Shown here in pieces: positions 12,253-23,917 of a stretch of DNA of 64,000 nucleotides. A model generated the notes under the pieces. That model had not been told where the DNA came from. It was given only the letters and a program-made list of their open reading frames with translations, and searched no databases. The translations under genes were made by a program, and so were the position numbers. The stretch is from Geosiphon pyriformis. Its lineage: Eukaryota > Glomeromycota > Glomeromycetes > Archaeosporales > Geosiphonaceae. Each line of letters opens with the position of its first letter. The stretch's first letter is position 1. The stretch spans positions 68,720-132,719 of the forward strand of contig JAAOMT010000082.1 of the NCBI GenBank assembly GCA_016748015.1. The letters are read 5' to 3'.

Positions 12253-15200
12253 AAGCAATTGAAAAAAATTATTTTTGGTGTATGGATTTTTATGTTATTT
12301 TTGTTTTGTTTTTGTAAGATTGTTTCTAAATTATAAGAGAATAACTAGTAAAATTAAATTAAGTGTTCAGGTTGGAAGGTTGTTCAATGACAACTATTGG
12401 TTCTAAGTTTTGGGGAATATCTTCGGGACTGACCAAAGGGGAATGTGTACCAATTTGTGGAATTAATGGTTCAGGATTGTTTCTGGAATGATAGTGTTTC
12501 AAATGATCTTCATGTGCAACTTTTGCTAGGATTTTGTCATCAAGTCTTAGCTTGTATGATCCATTGCCTAGGACTTCATGGATAAAGAATGGTCCATCCC
12601 ATTTATTTTCAAATTTTCTACTTCATTGTTTTTTAGCTTTAGTTCTGTATAAGAGAACTTTGTTTCCAATTTTGAATTTATTGGTAACTGAAGGCAATTT
12701 GTCATTATGCTGTTCTTTTTGTTGAGCTTGGGAGTGTTCAATATGAGTGGTTGCTATTCATCGTTTTCCTTCCAATGTGCTAAGCAGAGTGTAGGCTCTT
12801 CACTGAAGCATTTCTTGGAAATTGTTTTCATTGATCAGTTGTGCTGGGTATGTTTCCACTGTGAAACTAATTGGTAATGTTGCCATCTTTCCATAAGTTA
12901 AATCAAATAGTGTGTGTTTTGTGGTATCTTGTTTTAATGTCCTATATGCTAGTAATACTGATGGAATAAAGAGATCCCATTCTTGCTCAAAATCGGTTAA
13001 GACTTTGGCTAATGACTCACACAATGTTCTGTTAAAATGTTCCACAAGTCTGTTTGTTTGTGGATGGTAGGGCGAAGACAGAGGTTTTTTGACATTGAAT
13101 CGTTCACAAATTTCTTGTATCAGATTGTTCACAAAGTGTGTTCTCTGATCGGATAAAAGTTCAATTGGACATTCATGTCTACAAATAATGTCTTCGTAGA
13201 TGAAATTTGCTACTGATTTTGCATCTGCTCATTGCATGGCTCTGGCTTCAGGCCATTTAGTAAGATAGTCTACAGCTACTGCAATATAACGGTTTCCTTG
13301 AGTGGTGATAGATAGTGGTCTGACTAAATCGATACCAACTTTGTCAAAAGGCTGTTCAACTTTAATTGGATTTAAAAGTTCTGTAGGGTGAGTTCCTCCT
13401 CTTCTTTGACAACTATCACAAGATTCGACATATTTGTAAATGTCTTTTCTCATTCGAGGCCAAAAGTAGTATTTTAGTGTTTTTTGGGTGGTGCTATCTT
13501 TTCCGAAGTGTGCTGATGAAGAATCCGAGTGCATGTTGTATAAAATGGTCTCTTTTTCCTGTTCTTGTATTAATCTGAGTGGTTTGGTTGGGTTTTTGAA
13601 ATTTCGATGATAGATAATGTTGTTGTGTAGAAAATATTGTTTGACTTGTTGTTGTAACTGATGTTTTTTGTCTGGGGACCAATCTGTTGGGATTGTTAAT
13701 GTCTCCAAATATTGTTTGAGATTGTTGTAGTTTTCGGGGTTCATTGTTTGTTGTTTTGATGCTGTTAATTCAATTGGGTGTTGGTTTTGTTTCTAATCTT
13801 GCCTCATCCTTGAGAGACAATTAATGTTGGTGTGGAGTTTTCCTGGTTTGTGGTGTATGATGTATCGGTAATTAGCTAAAAATTCTGTCTATTGGGTTTG
13901 TTTTGCGTTCAGCTGGGTGTTTTTGTTTTGAAGCCATTTAAGTTCAATATTATCAGTAATAATATCGAATTCTTTGGGTCTGAGGTAAAGGTTGAAGTGA
14001 TGTAGGGCCCAGATTACTGCTGCGGTTTCTAATTCTGTTGTGGGGTAGTTCTTTTTGGCTGGCTTTAATGTTCTACTAGTATAAGCAATTACTTGCTCAT
14101 TTCCATTGTCATCTAACTGTAATAAGATGGCACCAAAGGCAGTATAAAAAGCATCAGTTGCTAACTGGAATTGGTTGCTGAAGTCTGGGTAGGCAAGGAT
14201 TGGGGCTGTTGTGAGTTTTTCCTTGAGTATTTTGAAGGCATTTTGGTGTTCTTTTGTCTATTTGTATTTGACATTTTTCATAGTGAGCTGGTTGAGGAGT
14301 TTTGCAATTTTTGAGAATCTTTTGATGAATTTTCGGTAATAGGATGCTAATCCAATAAATCCTCTTAATTCTGTGGTATTTCGTGGAGTCTTGAAGTTTT
14401 TGACAGTACTGATTTTTCCAGAGTCTGGTTTAATTCCATCTTTGCTAACAATGTGACCAAGAAAAGTTAAACTTGTTTTTCCGAAGTAGCATTTTTCAAT
14501 GTTCAGTTTCAATCCTGCTTTCCGTAATCATTGAAAAACTTCTTGTAGATGAATTAAATGTAGCTCGAAAGATGATGAATAAACATCAGTGTCATCAAGA
14601 TAAACTACTACTGATTTCCAAAGGAGGCTTTTGTAAACAACATCAGTCTTTGGAATGTTGCTGGTGCATTGTATAATTCGAAAGGCATTACATTGAACTC
14701 ATAATTTCCTCCTTGAGTGGTGAATGCTGTTTTGGGGTGGTCTTTAGGATCCATAGCAACTTGCCAGTATCCACTTTCTAAATCTAATGTTGAAAAGTAT
14801 TTGGACTTTCCAAGAGCATCCAACATGTCATCAATTTGGGGAAGAGGGTAGGCATCCCCAATAGTGACACTGTTGAGTTGTCGGTAATCAACACAAAATC
14901 GTATCTTTCCATTTTTCTTTTTAACTAGAACCACAGGTGAGGCCCATAGGCTTATTGATGGTTGAATAAGCCCATTGTTAAGCATCTGTTATACTTCTTC
15001 TTGGATAAATTGGTGACTTTCTGGAGCAACTCAGTAGGTTTGTTGTCGCCTGGGTTTGGCATCTCCTGTATAGATTTGGTGTTGAACCAAATCAGTTCTT
15101 CCTAAGTCATTGTTGTTTTCGGCGAAGATATCAGCAAATTCTGCAATTAGTTTTTTGAGCTGGGTCTGTTGTTGTAGTTCAAGTTGTCCCATGTTGATTT

Positions 15201-15624
15201 GAGATAGTTTTTCCATAACAACATGGTAGTTTTCAGAGCTAGGATTTGGGTTGATTTTCAGTAGTGAATGTCTAATAATTTCAGAGAAATCAGGAACTGT
15301 TTGGGGTAATTCTTGTTGAAATATATTACTGTGAATAACTCCAATTTCTAAATTATTTAATAAAATTATGGGATAATTATTGGGGTTGTAAAAAGTAACT
15401 CAGACTTTCTTTGTTTCTTCTGGAATATAAATGTTTGGGATCAAAATATTATGTTCCAAGCAGACTTGTTCATTGGACTCAAAAATTTGTTGTGTGGTTG
15501 TTGGCTTTGTGCAAGTGTAAATTTCTGGATGTTCTCCAAAGGGTAAGATGGTAATTGGTTGTGGAAGTCTGAGAATCTGGTGGGATTCATTCTGTGTGTT
15601 AAGAGCTATATTAACTGAAACTGT

Positions 15625-16062
15625 GAATCGTCCAGTTGAACCAAAACCTTGGGTTCCTCTATTGCTTTTTCCTAATTGTTCTCTTTGATTGACTAGTTGC
15701 AAACCCGAAATGTTGATTAAGGGTAAGTAAATAGCTTGGGCAATTTTTTCAGCATGTTCGATCTTGAATGGTTTGTCAGTCTCATTTTGAAGCATCACTG
15801 TTATGTCTCCAGTATATCCAGCATTGATTATTCCTCCTCTGACATTGATTCTTTTGCTTGCCAAAGAGGACCGAGAGGCGATTTGAACCATTGCTCCTGG
15901 CAGGATTTCGAGTGCAATTTTGAGGTTGATTTTTGTGAGAGATTTGGGTTTGAGAACAAGAGTATCCTTGCCTGGATATCTTAGGTCATATCCAGCATTA
16001 ATTTCGTGTGCTTTTTCAGGTTTTATTCCTTGTCCGTTGTTGTTGAAGTATTTAAGTTGTAA
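15625..16062 (-). other. dUTPase domain inside T-b gag-pol
   Basis: All five motifs of trimeric dUTPases are visible in order: AGYDL, SRSSLASK, GGIINAGYTGDI, EKIAQAI and RGTQGFGSTGR, over about 146 residues, the normal domain length. dUTPases hydrolyse dUTP to dUMP and limit uracil in cDNA. In motif 3 the usual catalytic Asp (GVID-x-x-Y-x-G) is Asn (codon AAT, 15823-15825), and the T-d copy also has Asn (IINTEYTEDI). Either a shared G-to-A mutation or a fixed, non-catalytic variant would explain this. It lies between the Cys-rich module and RT, in frame with both once the 16330 shift is allowed for. Confidence 0.88.
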
Positions 16063-16544
16063 GGCAGGCTGATTTTCAATAAAATAGATGGGTGTTGTTT
16101 CAATTTCTTCCGTTTCTTTAGGTTCTCCAAATTCAATTTCATTCTCATCATTTTCGTTAGGCAAGGGGGTACTAAGAGCATAGCATTCGGGACACCATTG
16201 TTCATCGCAAGGCATAATGCATTCTTCATATAGCCTAATGTTCATTTGCTCTAATCATTGAATTTGAGCTTCTTGGGTCGGGTAGGTGTGACTTGCAATT
16301 TGGTAATAGACTTTTACTTCATCTTCGTAATTGAATCCAGCTAATTCATAGTGTATTCAATGTATTCTGCTTCCTTCATTTGACGAACATCTTCTTTGGT
16401 AGCTCTATTAATTAATGCCATTGCTAAGTCGAAAATCATCTCGGCATCATGAGGGTAGTGATAAAGTTTGTTGAGAGCACTGTTGTATGCTGCATTAAAG
16501 GGTGTTCCTCTTTTTATTTTTTCTGAAATTGATAAGGCATATTG

Positions 16545-16802
16545 GCAGGTCTGATTGCAAACACTTCCTCTCATTGCTACATCAATCCAATTGCATTCTT
16601 CTAATAGCATATCTCCACAAGTCAAACAAGCAGTGTTGTCCCATTTTCTGCTCCTTTTTATTAGATGGCCCCATCGCTCTCTGTGGCAAGCCTTGCAGTA
16701 ATAACAAGTGTGATTCTCATATTCTTCTTCAGGTGAAATGCAGGCTTCCATTGATGATAGTTTCTTGTGGCAGTCCTTACATTTAAGGGGAATATAGGGG
16801 CA
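16545..16802 (-). other. Cys-rich (zinc-binding-like) module between protease and dUTPase in T-b
   Basis: Within about 86 residues there are twelve cysteines, in the pairs KCKDC, CYYCKAC, CLTCGD and CNQTC. One further group, CIMPCDEQWCPEC, lies at 16183-16221, just before the dUTPase. The spacing suggests treble-clef or ribbon-type zinc sites. It is in frame with gag-pol, so it should be part of the polyprotein. T-d has the same block (CYFCKACH near 52690, CFTCEK near 52770, GVCNQTC near 52830), and T-e has a shorter Cys cluster in the same place. The function is unknown to me; nucleic-acid binding is the obvious guess. Confidence 0.65.
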
Positions 16803-18783
16803 TTGTTTTCTTGGTTCGGGTTTTGAGTAAGGTATATTCCATCCAGAGGTTTCAGGTTTAGTGTGTGGGGTAAAATGTTCTTGTTCTGTTTCATCAGCCC
16901 AGTTGGACATTGATTCAAGAACCATGAATGTTTCGATTATTGGTTTTTTTTTTTTTGGTTCAAATTCAAAAGCCGGGGCTTTTTCAGAGCATTTGTTGAA
17001 TGTACCACAAATGGCAAGTACCCAGGCATGTTGTCCTTGGTAGGAGATTGTTAATTCTTGTGTTTCCCAATTCAGATTAGCATTGGCTTTTTGAAGCCAA
17101 TCATTTCTGACGAGAGCTTGGTACTGGGGTGCATTCATTACAAGAACTTTGACTAGAATGGTGATTCCATCAAGAGTAAATAGAAAATTGTCAATTTCTC
17201 TCACTGGTGTCTTTTTCATGCCATCGGCAATAACAATTACTGTTTGAGCTGGTCAGTCGACATTTCTTTTCAACTGTTGCATTAACTGGTAGGTAATAAT
17301 GCTTCCGGCGGATCTGCTGTTTAGGATCAAGCAAATTGGCTTTCTTTTTACTTCAGCTTCTGTGTACATTGCAGTAATGGCTTTTTGCTCATTAGCCACT
17401 GCATTGCTAAGCAAGAATGGTGATTCATTTGCTTCAAATTCAAAAGGAAAGATATCAGAGAGATTGGCGTTTTCAGCAATTCGGGCTGGTGGAATAGTGG
17501 TGTGGTTATGAGAAGAGTTTCGTTGTTGTTGTGCTGCAGCTCTACCTTCCAAGAGTACAGTATGGTAAAAATTCTGTTCTTCCAGCATTGTTAAATAACT
17601 GGGTTGAGTGTGATAATGGTTGGGTCTTGATTGAATGATATTTCAGGGAACCAATTGGTTGTTTGAACTGATTCTACTGTTGTTTACTTGGTATCGGTTT
17701 TGTGGTGTGAATTGATTTTGTGTAATCAGTCTTTGAGCAGGTACTTGATAATGTTGTATGGGTGGTTGTTGGTATTGCTGTTGGATTGGTTGTGGGGTGG
17801 GCTGATAATAATTATTTTGGTATTGGGGTCTTGGTGGATAGTAAGCTGGTGGTAATGGTTGATAATAAGATTGCTATGGTGGAGAGTAACGTTGATTACC
17901 CCTATTTTGTTGGTCTCATTGCAACTTTCTGCAATCTCTTTTCCAGTGGCCAGAGATTCCACAGTAATGGCAATTTTGGGGCTGGTTATTGGAAAGTGGT
18001 GCAAAGTTATTTTGATTTCATTTTTGGGGTGGTTGATATCTTTGGGGTTGTTGTTGTTGGTTGGTAAAATAGTTTTCGACCTTCTTTGTGAGTTGGTCAA
18101 TTTTTTTCTCAGCTTCTGAGCTGGTTTCTCCAATTGCCAAATTTACAAGTTTTGTACAATTGGCTTCTTCTATGACCATTTTGTATCTTTTTGCGTGCTG
18201 TATTGCAGAGTTTAAATCTTCTGGCGCATATGGGCAAACCTTTTTAATTAGTTTATCTTTTAGACCAGCAATAAATTGATCCAAGATTTGAGCATCGGAA
18301 TAATAATTGTTTGTCTCGAGTTGGTGAATCCATCTGAGAAGTTTGTTGAATTTCCCAATATAAGTCATAACGGATTCAGAGGGTTCTTGTTTGATATTTC
18401 GAAAATGATTGCGAAGAGTGATAGAGGTATTATTGTCAGTGAACTGTTCAAGAAAGGCTGCTTTGAAAGCATTCCAATTATTGAATGGGGCGGCAAGGTT
18501 TTCAAACCATTCTCCTGCTGTTCCTTTGAGAAAGTAGGGAATTGTTCTTAACATTCTGGCAGCATTCCATCCATTTGCATCTCCAGCTTTAGTAACTTGG
18601 TCAAGCCATTCTTGGGAACTGGTCTCAATATCTTTTCCATTGAATTCAGGGATTTTTGCGATGTATGTTGTCATTTTGTTTTCTTCGTTTTCACTGTCTA
18701 TTGATTCTTCTTCGGTTATTTCAGAGTTGTTTTCTTCGTTTGCTGCTGTCTCAAAGTGTTCACTTTGATTTTCAGCTAGAAAA

Positions 18784-19239
18784 NNNNNNNNNNNNNNNNN
18801 NNNNNNNNNNNNNNNNNNNNNNNNNNNNNNNNNNNNNNNNNNNNNNNNNNNNNNNNNNNNNNNNNNNNNNNNNNNNNNNNNNNNNNNNNNNNNNNNNNNN
18901 NNNNNNNNNNNNNNNNNNNNNNNNNNNNNNNNNNNNNNNNNNNNNNNNNNNNNNNNNNNNNNNNNNNNNNNNNNNNNNNNNNNNNNNNNNNNNNNNNNNN
19001 NNNNNNNNNNNNNNNNNNNNNNNNNNNNNNNNNNNNNNNNNNNNNNNNNNNNNNNNNNNNNNNNNNNNNNNNNNNNNNNNNNNNNNNNNNNNNNNNNNNN
19101 NNNNNNNNNNNNNNNNNNNNNNNNNNNNNNNNNNNNNNNNNNNNNNNNNNNNNNNNNNNNNNNNNNNNNNNNNNNNNNNNNNNNNNNNNNNNNNNNNNNN
19201 NNNNNNNNNNNNNNNNNNNNNNNNNNNNNNNNNNNNNNN
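18784..19239. other. Assembly gap (456 N)
   Basis: A run of N separates the gag N-terminal region from a partial LTR. The missing sequence should hold the T-b gag start, primer-binding site and about 70 bases of LTR. It is long enough only if the leader is short, so the gap length may be nominal. Confidence 1.
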
Positions 19240-20156
19240 TTCTGGATGTGGTTGAACCTCCAGTAACTGAATTTTTAACTTCAAATTATCTCCTATAATT
19301 TGAACTTGCTGGGCTTATGAGTGGAATGGCCAATTCTGTGCCAGTTGCTTTATGTAGTTACATTGTAGTAAACATCAACTCTTTCTCAGGAATTGCTCGT
19401 CTGGAAGCTCACTAAAAATGTGTAGTTACTTTGCTGTGAAAGTCAACTCTTCTACAGGAATTTCGTCTGTAGGCTACCTTAATGATTGTAATAAGAAAAG
19501 AAAGAAAAATAAAAGAAGTGTAAAAGAAATAGGATCTTATCAAGGGAAACGTTTTCTATCCAGGCCTGGAGTCACTAACAGTTTACTGAAATTGGTAGCT
19601 AATCAATTTCGAAATGTTAGTTGGGTTTTGGAGATTTTCCAAGTACAATAATTTAGAGAATTTGGTTTTTCAAATTATTTGATATTTATTTCTTTTTGTG
19701 TGTATAGAAATGGTTTTTAAAAGATAAATCTAAAGTAAGATACATTTTCTCGAAGAGAGAAGCTCTTCTTTTATACAACTTGTCATAACACTATTCTATG
19801 AACTCAAACTTTGCTATTTTCTACAATTTCGCTGAACTAAAGATACATTTCGGCAAACTATAAGTTATTTCGGCAAACTATTAGATATTTTGGTGAACTA
19901 TCAATTATTTCAGCAAATTTCTACAAATTTCGGCAAACTTTTTGAATGTTACATAGTTTGGGGTATTGCATGATTGATCATCGCAATTAGGTTACATTGG
20001 TGTTGTGTACAATTTGGGTTATTAATTAAATGATAATTTTGGACATTTTTGCTAATATAATAAGTGATCATTTAAAATGATAATATATGCTAATTAATGA
20101 TAGGAATTATAAGATAATTTCATGCTAAATAATATCTCTAATTTCGTCTGGTAACA
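19240..20156 (-). repeat. Partial LTR, T-b family (5' LTR or solo LTR)
   Basis: Collinear with 10646-11562, differing mainly by C/T and G/A changes. It ends TCTGGTAACA, the intact outer terminus. Its inner end is lost in the N gap. It directly abuts LINE L-b. Confidence 0.88.
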
Positions 20157-21866
20157 ACATCAAATTTACAAAGCTTAATTTTTGCACAATATTTGACACT
20201 TAATCTGTTAAAAGTTCTAAGAAATATTTTAAAAACACTATATAAACACTAATAGATGAATTATTTTAAACAACCAGAAGACTTTTTTTAATATATATTA
20301 GACCAGAAAAAAAGAGTCTAGAACTAGAACCAGAACAAATATTATCAGAAAAAGCAGTAAGCAAAACTATCTAAGTTCAAAATTTGTCATAAAATATAAC
20401 AGAGCAAGAAATAAAAACATTTTTCTTAGCATATAATCTGGCCAACTAAAAACAATTCTTTTTTAAAGCAACTTTTTTATAAAAATTTTTAAAAGGCAAA
20501 AGTAATACATTAAATATATTATATTTTAAAACAAAGTGTTCAAAATATCTATATTTTTTATATCTAATTAAATTTATTCTAGTCCAAAATAGTTTTACAC
20601 CACCAAAAATTGGCTTTATACAAAAAGCAAATTCTAGCTTCTTATCTGATTTAAAACCAATTACAGCACAACAAATTCTGTTGCCAGTTTTAAATAATCT
20701 ATTTATAATATAAATTTTTTTACCAGTCTTTTCTAATAGAGCACTAAGATTATGAACAGTTGTTTTCACAGACAAAGTAAAACAAAAATATTTTAAACCA
20801 ATTCCTAAATATTTAAATATTACAATTTCTTATAGTTTTCATTACATGTACTAAATCTTTTTTGATTAAGAATAACTATCTAATTACCAACTAATTTGTT
20901 TGACTTAATTCAACAAATTTTACTATAGTCTTTTGTCACAGCCCAATTAATTACAATTAAATTGGCACAATTTAACTAAACTCAATTATTGCAGTAATGA
21001 TTATTTTTTTTGGCATATTCATAAAAATTTTTTTTATTATCAATTTAATTTGATTTAATTTTTTGTCTTTTAAGATTGTTGTTTATTTTGATTTTTTTTT
21101 AACCAATAATATGATCTTATTTATATTTTTCTCTAATATAAATATAGATTTGATGATTTTTTCAAATTTTGAAAAAATAATAACCCTCTTAAAACCATTA
21201 ATTAATGAAAAAAAAAATTTGATTACTTAAGTTTTTGCAGTTGCTAATTTGTTTTTTACCACTAAAAAATTAATATTCATTGCAAAAAAATTTTTGACAG
21301 CAACTTTAATCTGAGTTTTTATTATTTTAAGATTGATTTATTTTTTGTTAAAAGAGATATTAAGAAAAAAAAAGGGGAGTCTTATATCTTTATTTATTCT
21401 ATAGTTAAATATAATAATAGGGAAATCACAATTCAATTCAGTATTAAATTTTTAGCTTTGGAAGTTATTGCAGCTAAACCAAAAAAAAAACCACTACCAG
21501 CACTTATTAATATATTATTAATATTTCCATTACTTAATTTACTGTTTATATTCAAATAAATATTATTGTCTAGACCAGATTTGACCAAAAAAAATTTTTT
21601 TTCATTATCAGAGTGCTTAATATTACTTACAGATATTTTCTTTTTCTGAGAGAAAGTATCATTAACAAAACTATAAAAAGCTTTTTTAAGCACATTTTTT
21701 TTAAACATATTGTCATTAAAAGTAGTTTTCAGATCTATTACAAAAAAATTATTAACTTGAAAAATATTAAAATTAATATTATTAAAAGAAACAAAAACAA
21801 AAAACAAAAAAACTTTTTTTTTAAAAATTGTTTTTTAAAAAATTTTAAATATAGAAGAAAAAAAGG
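20157..21866 (-). mobile_element. LINE L-b fragment: 5' part with ORF1 only
   Basis: Corresponds to roughly 3990-5690 of L-a. Two blocks are readable: 21433-21807 (N-terminal, with KKKISVSNIKHSDNEKKFF) and 20446-20775 (second RRM-like region, CCAVIGFKSDKKLEFAFC, then a damaged knuckle YKKYRYFEHFVLKY in which Cys has become Tyr). Cys-to-Tyr is a G-to-A change on the coding strand. The 3' part is lost where the Ty3 LTR begins. Confidence 0.75.
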
Positions 21867-21869
21867 TTA

Positions 21870-21888
21870 ATATATATATATATATATA
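21870..21888. repeat. (TA)n microsatellite
   Basis: About nine TA units just upstream of the L-b 5' end, in the short AT-rich spacer (21867-21974) between two head-to-head LINEs. I see nothing else in the spacer. Confidence 0.9.
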
Positions 21889-22113
21889 AAATAACTTTTT
21901 TTTATTTTTATTTTTTAAAACAAAAATATATTTTGAAAAAAATTAACAAAGTCATTAGAATTCTTAAGATAATATTAAATTTTTTCTTTTTTTCATCCAA
22001 AATTCCCAAAAAAGAGTCCAGAGTTTTTTTGAAAGAAGTTTTTTACTATTCAGTACAATAAATCAAAACTATTTTTCGATTACAAGGCCACTGTTGGCTC
22101 TGTTATTGCTGTT

Positions 22114-23917
22114 ATGAAAAAGACTATTAAAGTTTCTGGTTCTGAATATGGTTTCAAGGTGGTTGTGTTAAGGAAGAAAAGGAAAGAAGGTGTATTGGCA
22201 GAGAGTATTGATAATAGAAGGGTTGCTGCTGAAGCTTCTGGTGCTCATTCATGGAGTTCTGAGACAGGTGACACTACTGAATCTGAGAGTATTGACATGA
22301 AGAAGGAGTGCTTGGTTAAAAAAACCAGTGTTGACTATGGTGAGAATGGTGCTTTCACAGAAGAGGATCCTAATCAGATGCCAAAGGATTTGCATGTAAA
22401 AACCAAAAAAGTGTTAGGGAAGCCTCTGGGTGTGATTGATTATGATACTATCAATACAGATGATGACGTGTTAGATAATTCTTTTCTTCTTCTGCCCTCT
22501 CTATCTATCAAACCAACTGTTCAAGTGTCTGTTTGCAAATCTTTCACTTTAAATATTGATCTTATGGTCATTGCTGAGAAGTTCTTTCAGGAAAAATTGA
22601 GTTTTATCAGGAAAATTTTTTCAAGTGTAAATGGTTTTAGGGGGGCTTCTACTCTCTCAATATTTGTTAGAATTATTTGTGCCACTTTCACTTTGGAAAA
22701 GGCAATGATGGCTGCTGAAAAGTTGGCAAATAATCATGGTGTTGTGGTAAACACTGATCTCAAGTGCCCTATAAACAATTATACAAATCGGGCAATTGTG
22801 ATGAAAGAAATTCCTGTGAAAACTTCTGTGGAGGCTGTGCATGCTGCCATGTCCGAGTTTGGATTGATTAAGTCAATCAAGATGCAGCTGGTAGGTCTGT
22901 GGCAAAAGGCAATTGTTAAATTAGAAGATCAGAATTAGGCTGATCTCTTGACATTCAAATGATCTATCCTTATTGGAAAGGATGCAGTACATGTGGCCAA
23001 AGCCAATGTTGACAAACAAACGTAGGATTCCAGGAATGAATTCAGGGCACTGCTATACACTCTTTCTGTTAGAACAAATGCTCATGATCTTTGGGATTTT
23101 GTTGGTTCAGTTGGTGGGAAAACATGTGTCATTGATCGTAATCCTGTTAGCTACATCTATGCTCGCTGTGCTACTGTTTGCTTTGGGTCTGAATCTGATC
23201 TGGTTAGTGTGATGGCTGCAACCCCAGTTATAAAAAAAATTGGTCTTCACTGGTCTTATCTCTCTTTGGCACTGTGCTTGGTCTGTGGTCTTTCTGGTCA
23301 TACATCTCTTAATTGTGTTTTAGTTAAAGTTGGTTCAACTTTGAGAGACAGAAAGGCATCTCTTTTTGCTTAGGATCAGGTCAGATTGGCAAATATCTAT
23401 GTTCGGAAGTCTGTGCCCATTTCTTGTCCATTGGCCTTCAGTGGTAAGACCTGAACATCAGTGGTTGGTGCTCTTCTGGTGCATAATTTTCATGGTGCTG
23501 GTTTGATTTTTGGTTCCAACAAAGTTGGTAAATCTCTTCCTCCTGTTGCAAGTAATTTGGAAAAGCGTTTAGTGAATATTGAAAGCAGTCTTATTAGCCT
23601 CACGGGACAAATTGGTGAGTTGGCTAAGAGGTTGGATTCACTCATGCTGGCAGTTCCCCAGCCTAGCCCTGAATGTCAGCTGTTGGTAACCTTCCCCCCC
23701 TTCATCACATAATCAAGGGGAGAATATGATGGGAATGGGTTTGGGTAATGCCACTGGTAACAAGACTACTGCCATTCTGGATTCAACTGCCTCACCTGAG
23801 GTTGTAAAATTGGAAAACATATTGGAAGATCTTTCTGCTTTGGTCATAAGCCTATTAGCACGCTTGGATGGTTTGGCTTTGGCAGGTAGTGTTCCTTCTT
23901 TACCTCTTTCTCAATGA
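22114..23917 (+). pseudogene. LINE L-c ORF1 (RRM-like plus CCHC knuckle), broken
   Basis: Starts MKKTIKVSGSEY at the same place as M-x-KKKT in L-a and L-e. The N-terminal third is acidic. An RRM-like domain follows (RAIVMKEIPV, EFGLIKSIKMQLVGLW), then a second such region, then a perfect CCHC knuckle near 23275-23317 (CLVCGLSGHTSLNC). A coiled coil comes next (LEKRLVNIESSLISLTGQI). Stops at 22936, 22959 and 23023 replace Gln or Trp when compared with L-e. A seven-C run at 23694-23700 marks a 1-nt shift. The reading ends at TGA 23915-23917, overlapping the ORF2 ATG. ORF1 would coat the LINE RNA. Confidence 0.85.

Larger units (their letters stand above)
12359..18783 (-). pseudogene. T-b gag-pol polyprotein (gag, PR, Cys-rich, dUTPase, RT, RNase H, IN), broken
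   Basis: One frame covers everything once two 1-nt shifts (near 16330 and 14620) are allowed for. Gag (from the gap to about 17600) has a typical Ty3 capsid region (WLDQVTKAG, GTAGEWFENL, QILDQFIAGL) and a CCHC knuckle at 17931-17972 (CHYCGISGHWKRDC). The protease site reads LILNSRSAGSII, with Asn at the catalytic Asp (17319-17321); T-d keeps LILDSKSAENII. A Cys-rich block and a dUTPase domain follow. RT has VDYRQLN and YLDD near 14590, and RNase H has LATDAFYTAFGA. Integrase has an HHCC finger (HFGKDST, CDSCQ), GIDLV, LLSDQ, NRLVEHFNRT and a GPFFI tail. It ends at 12359. Stops include several in gag and in IN. Confidence 0.88.
10577..20156 (-). mobile_element. Ty3/gypsy element T-b with dUTPase, near full length
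   Basis: LTRs lie at 10577-11562 and (gap-truncated) 19240-20156, with gag-pol and ORF3 between them on the minus strand. Termini are TGTTACC and GGTAACA, allowing one C-to-T change at the inner end of the 3' LTR. The two LTRs differ by several percent, nearly all transitions. The flanks do not match: GACAG before 10577, inside T-a RNase H, against ACATC after 20156, inside LINE L-b. The N gap lies between the internal region and the right LTR, so the right LTR may not belong to this copy. Confidence 0.85.

Noticed and set aside
17762-18119. Plus-strand Gly/Val-rich ORFs opposite gag
   Set aside because: They are shadows of the Gln/Pro-rich gag tail on the minus strand.
12359-18783. Reading TAG/TGA as sense codons (alternative genetic code or readthrough)
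   Set aside because: Stops of all three kinds occur, at Trp, Gln and Arg sites, and catalytic residues are mutated too. Intact codons are found at the same sites in sister copies. Decay explains this better.
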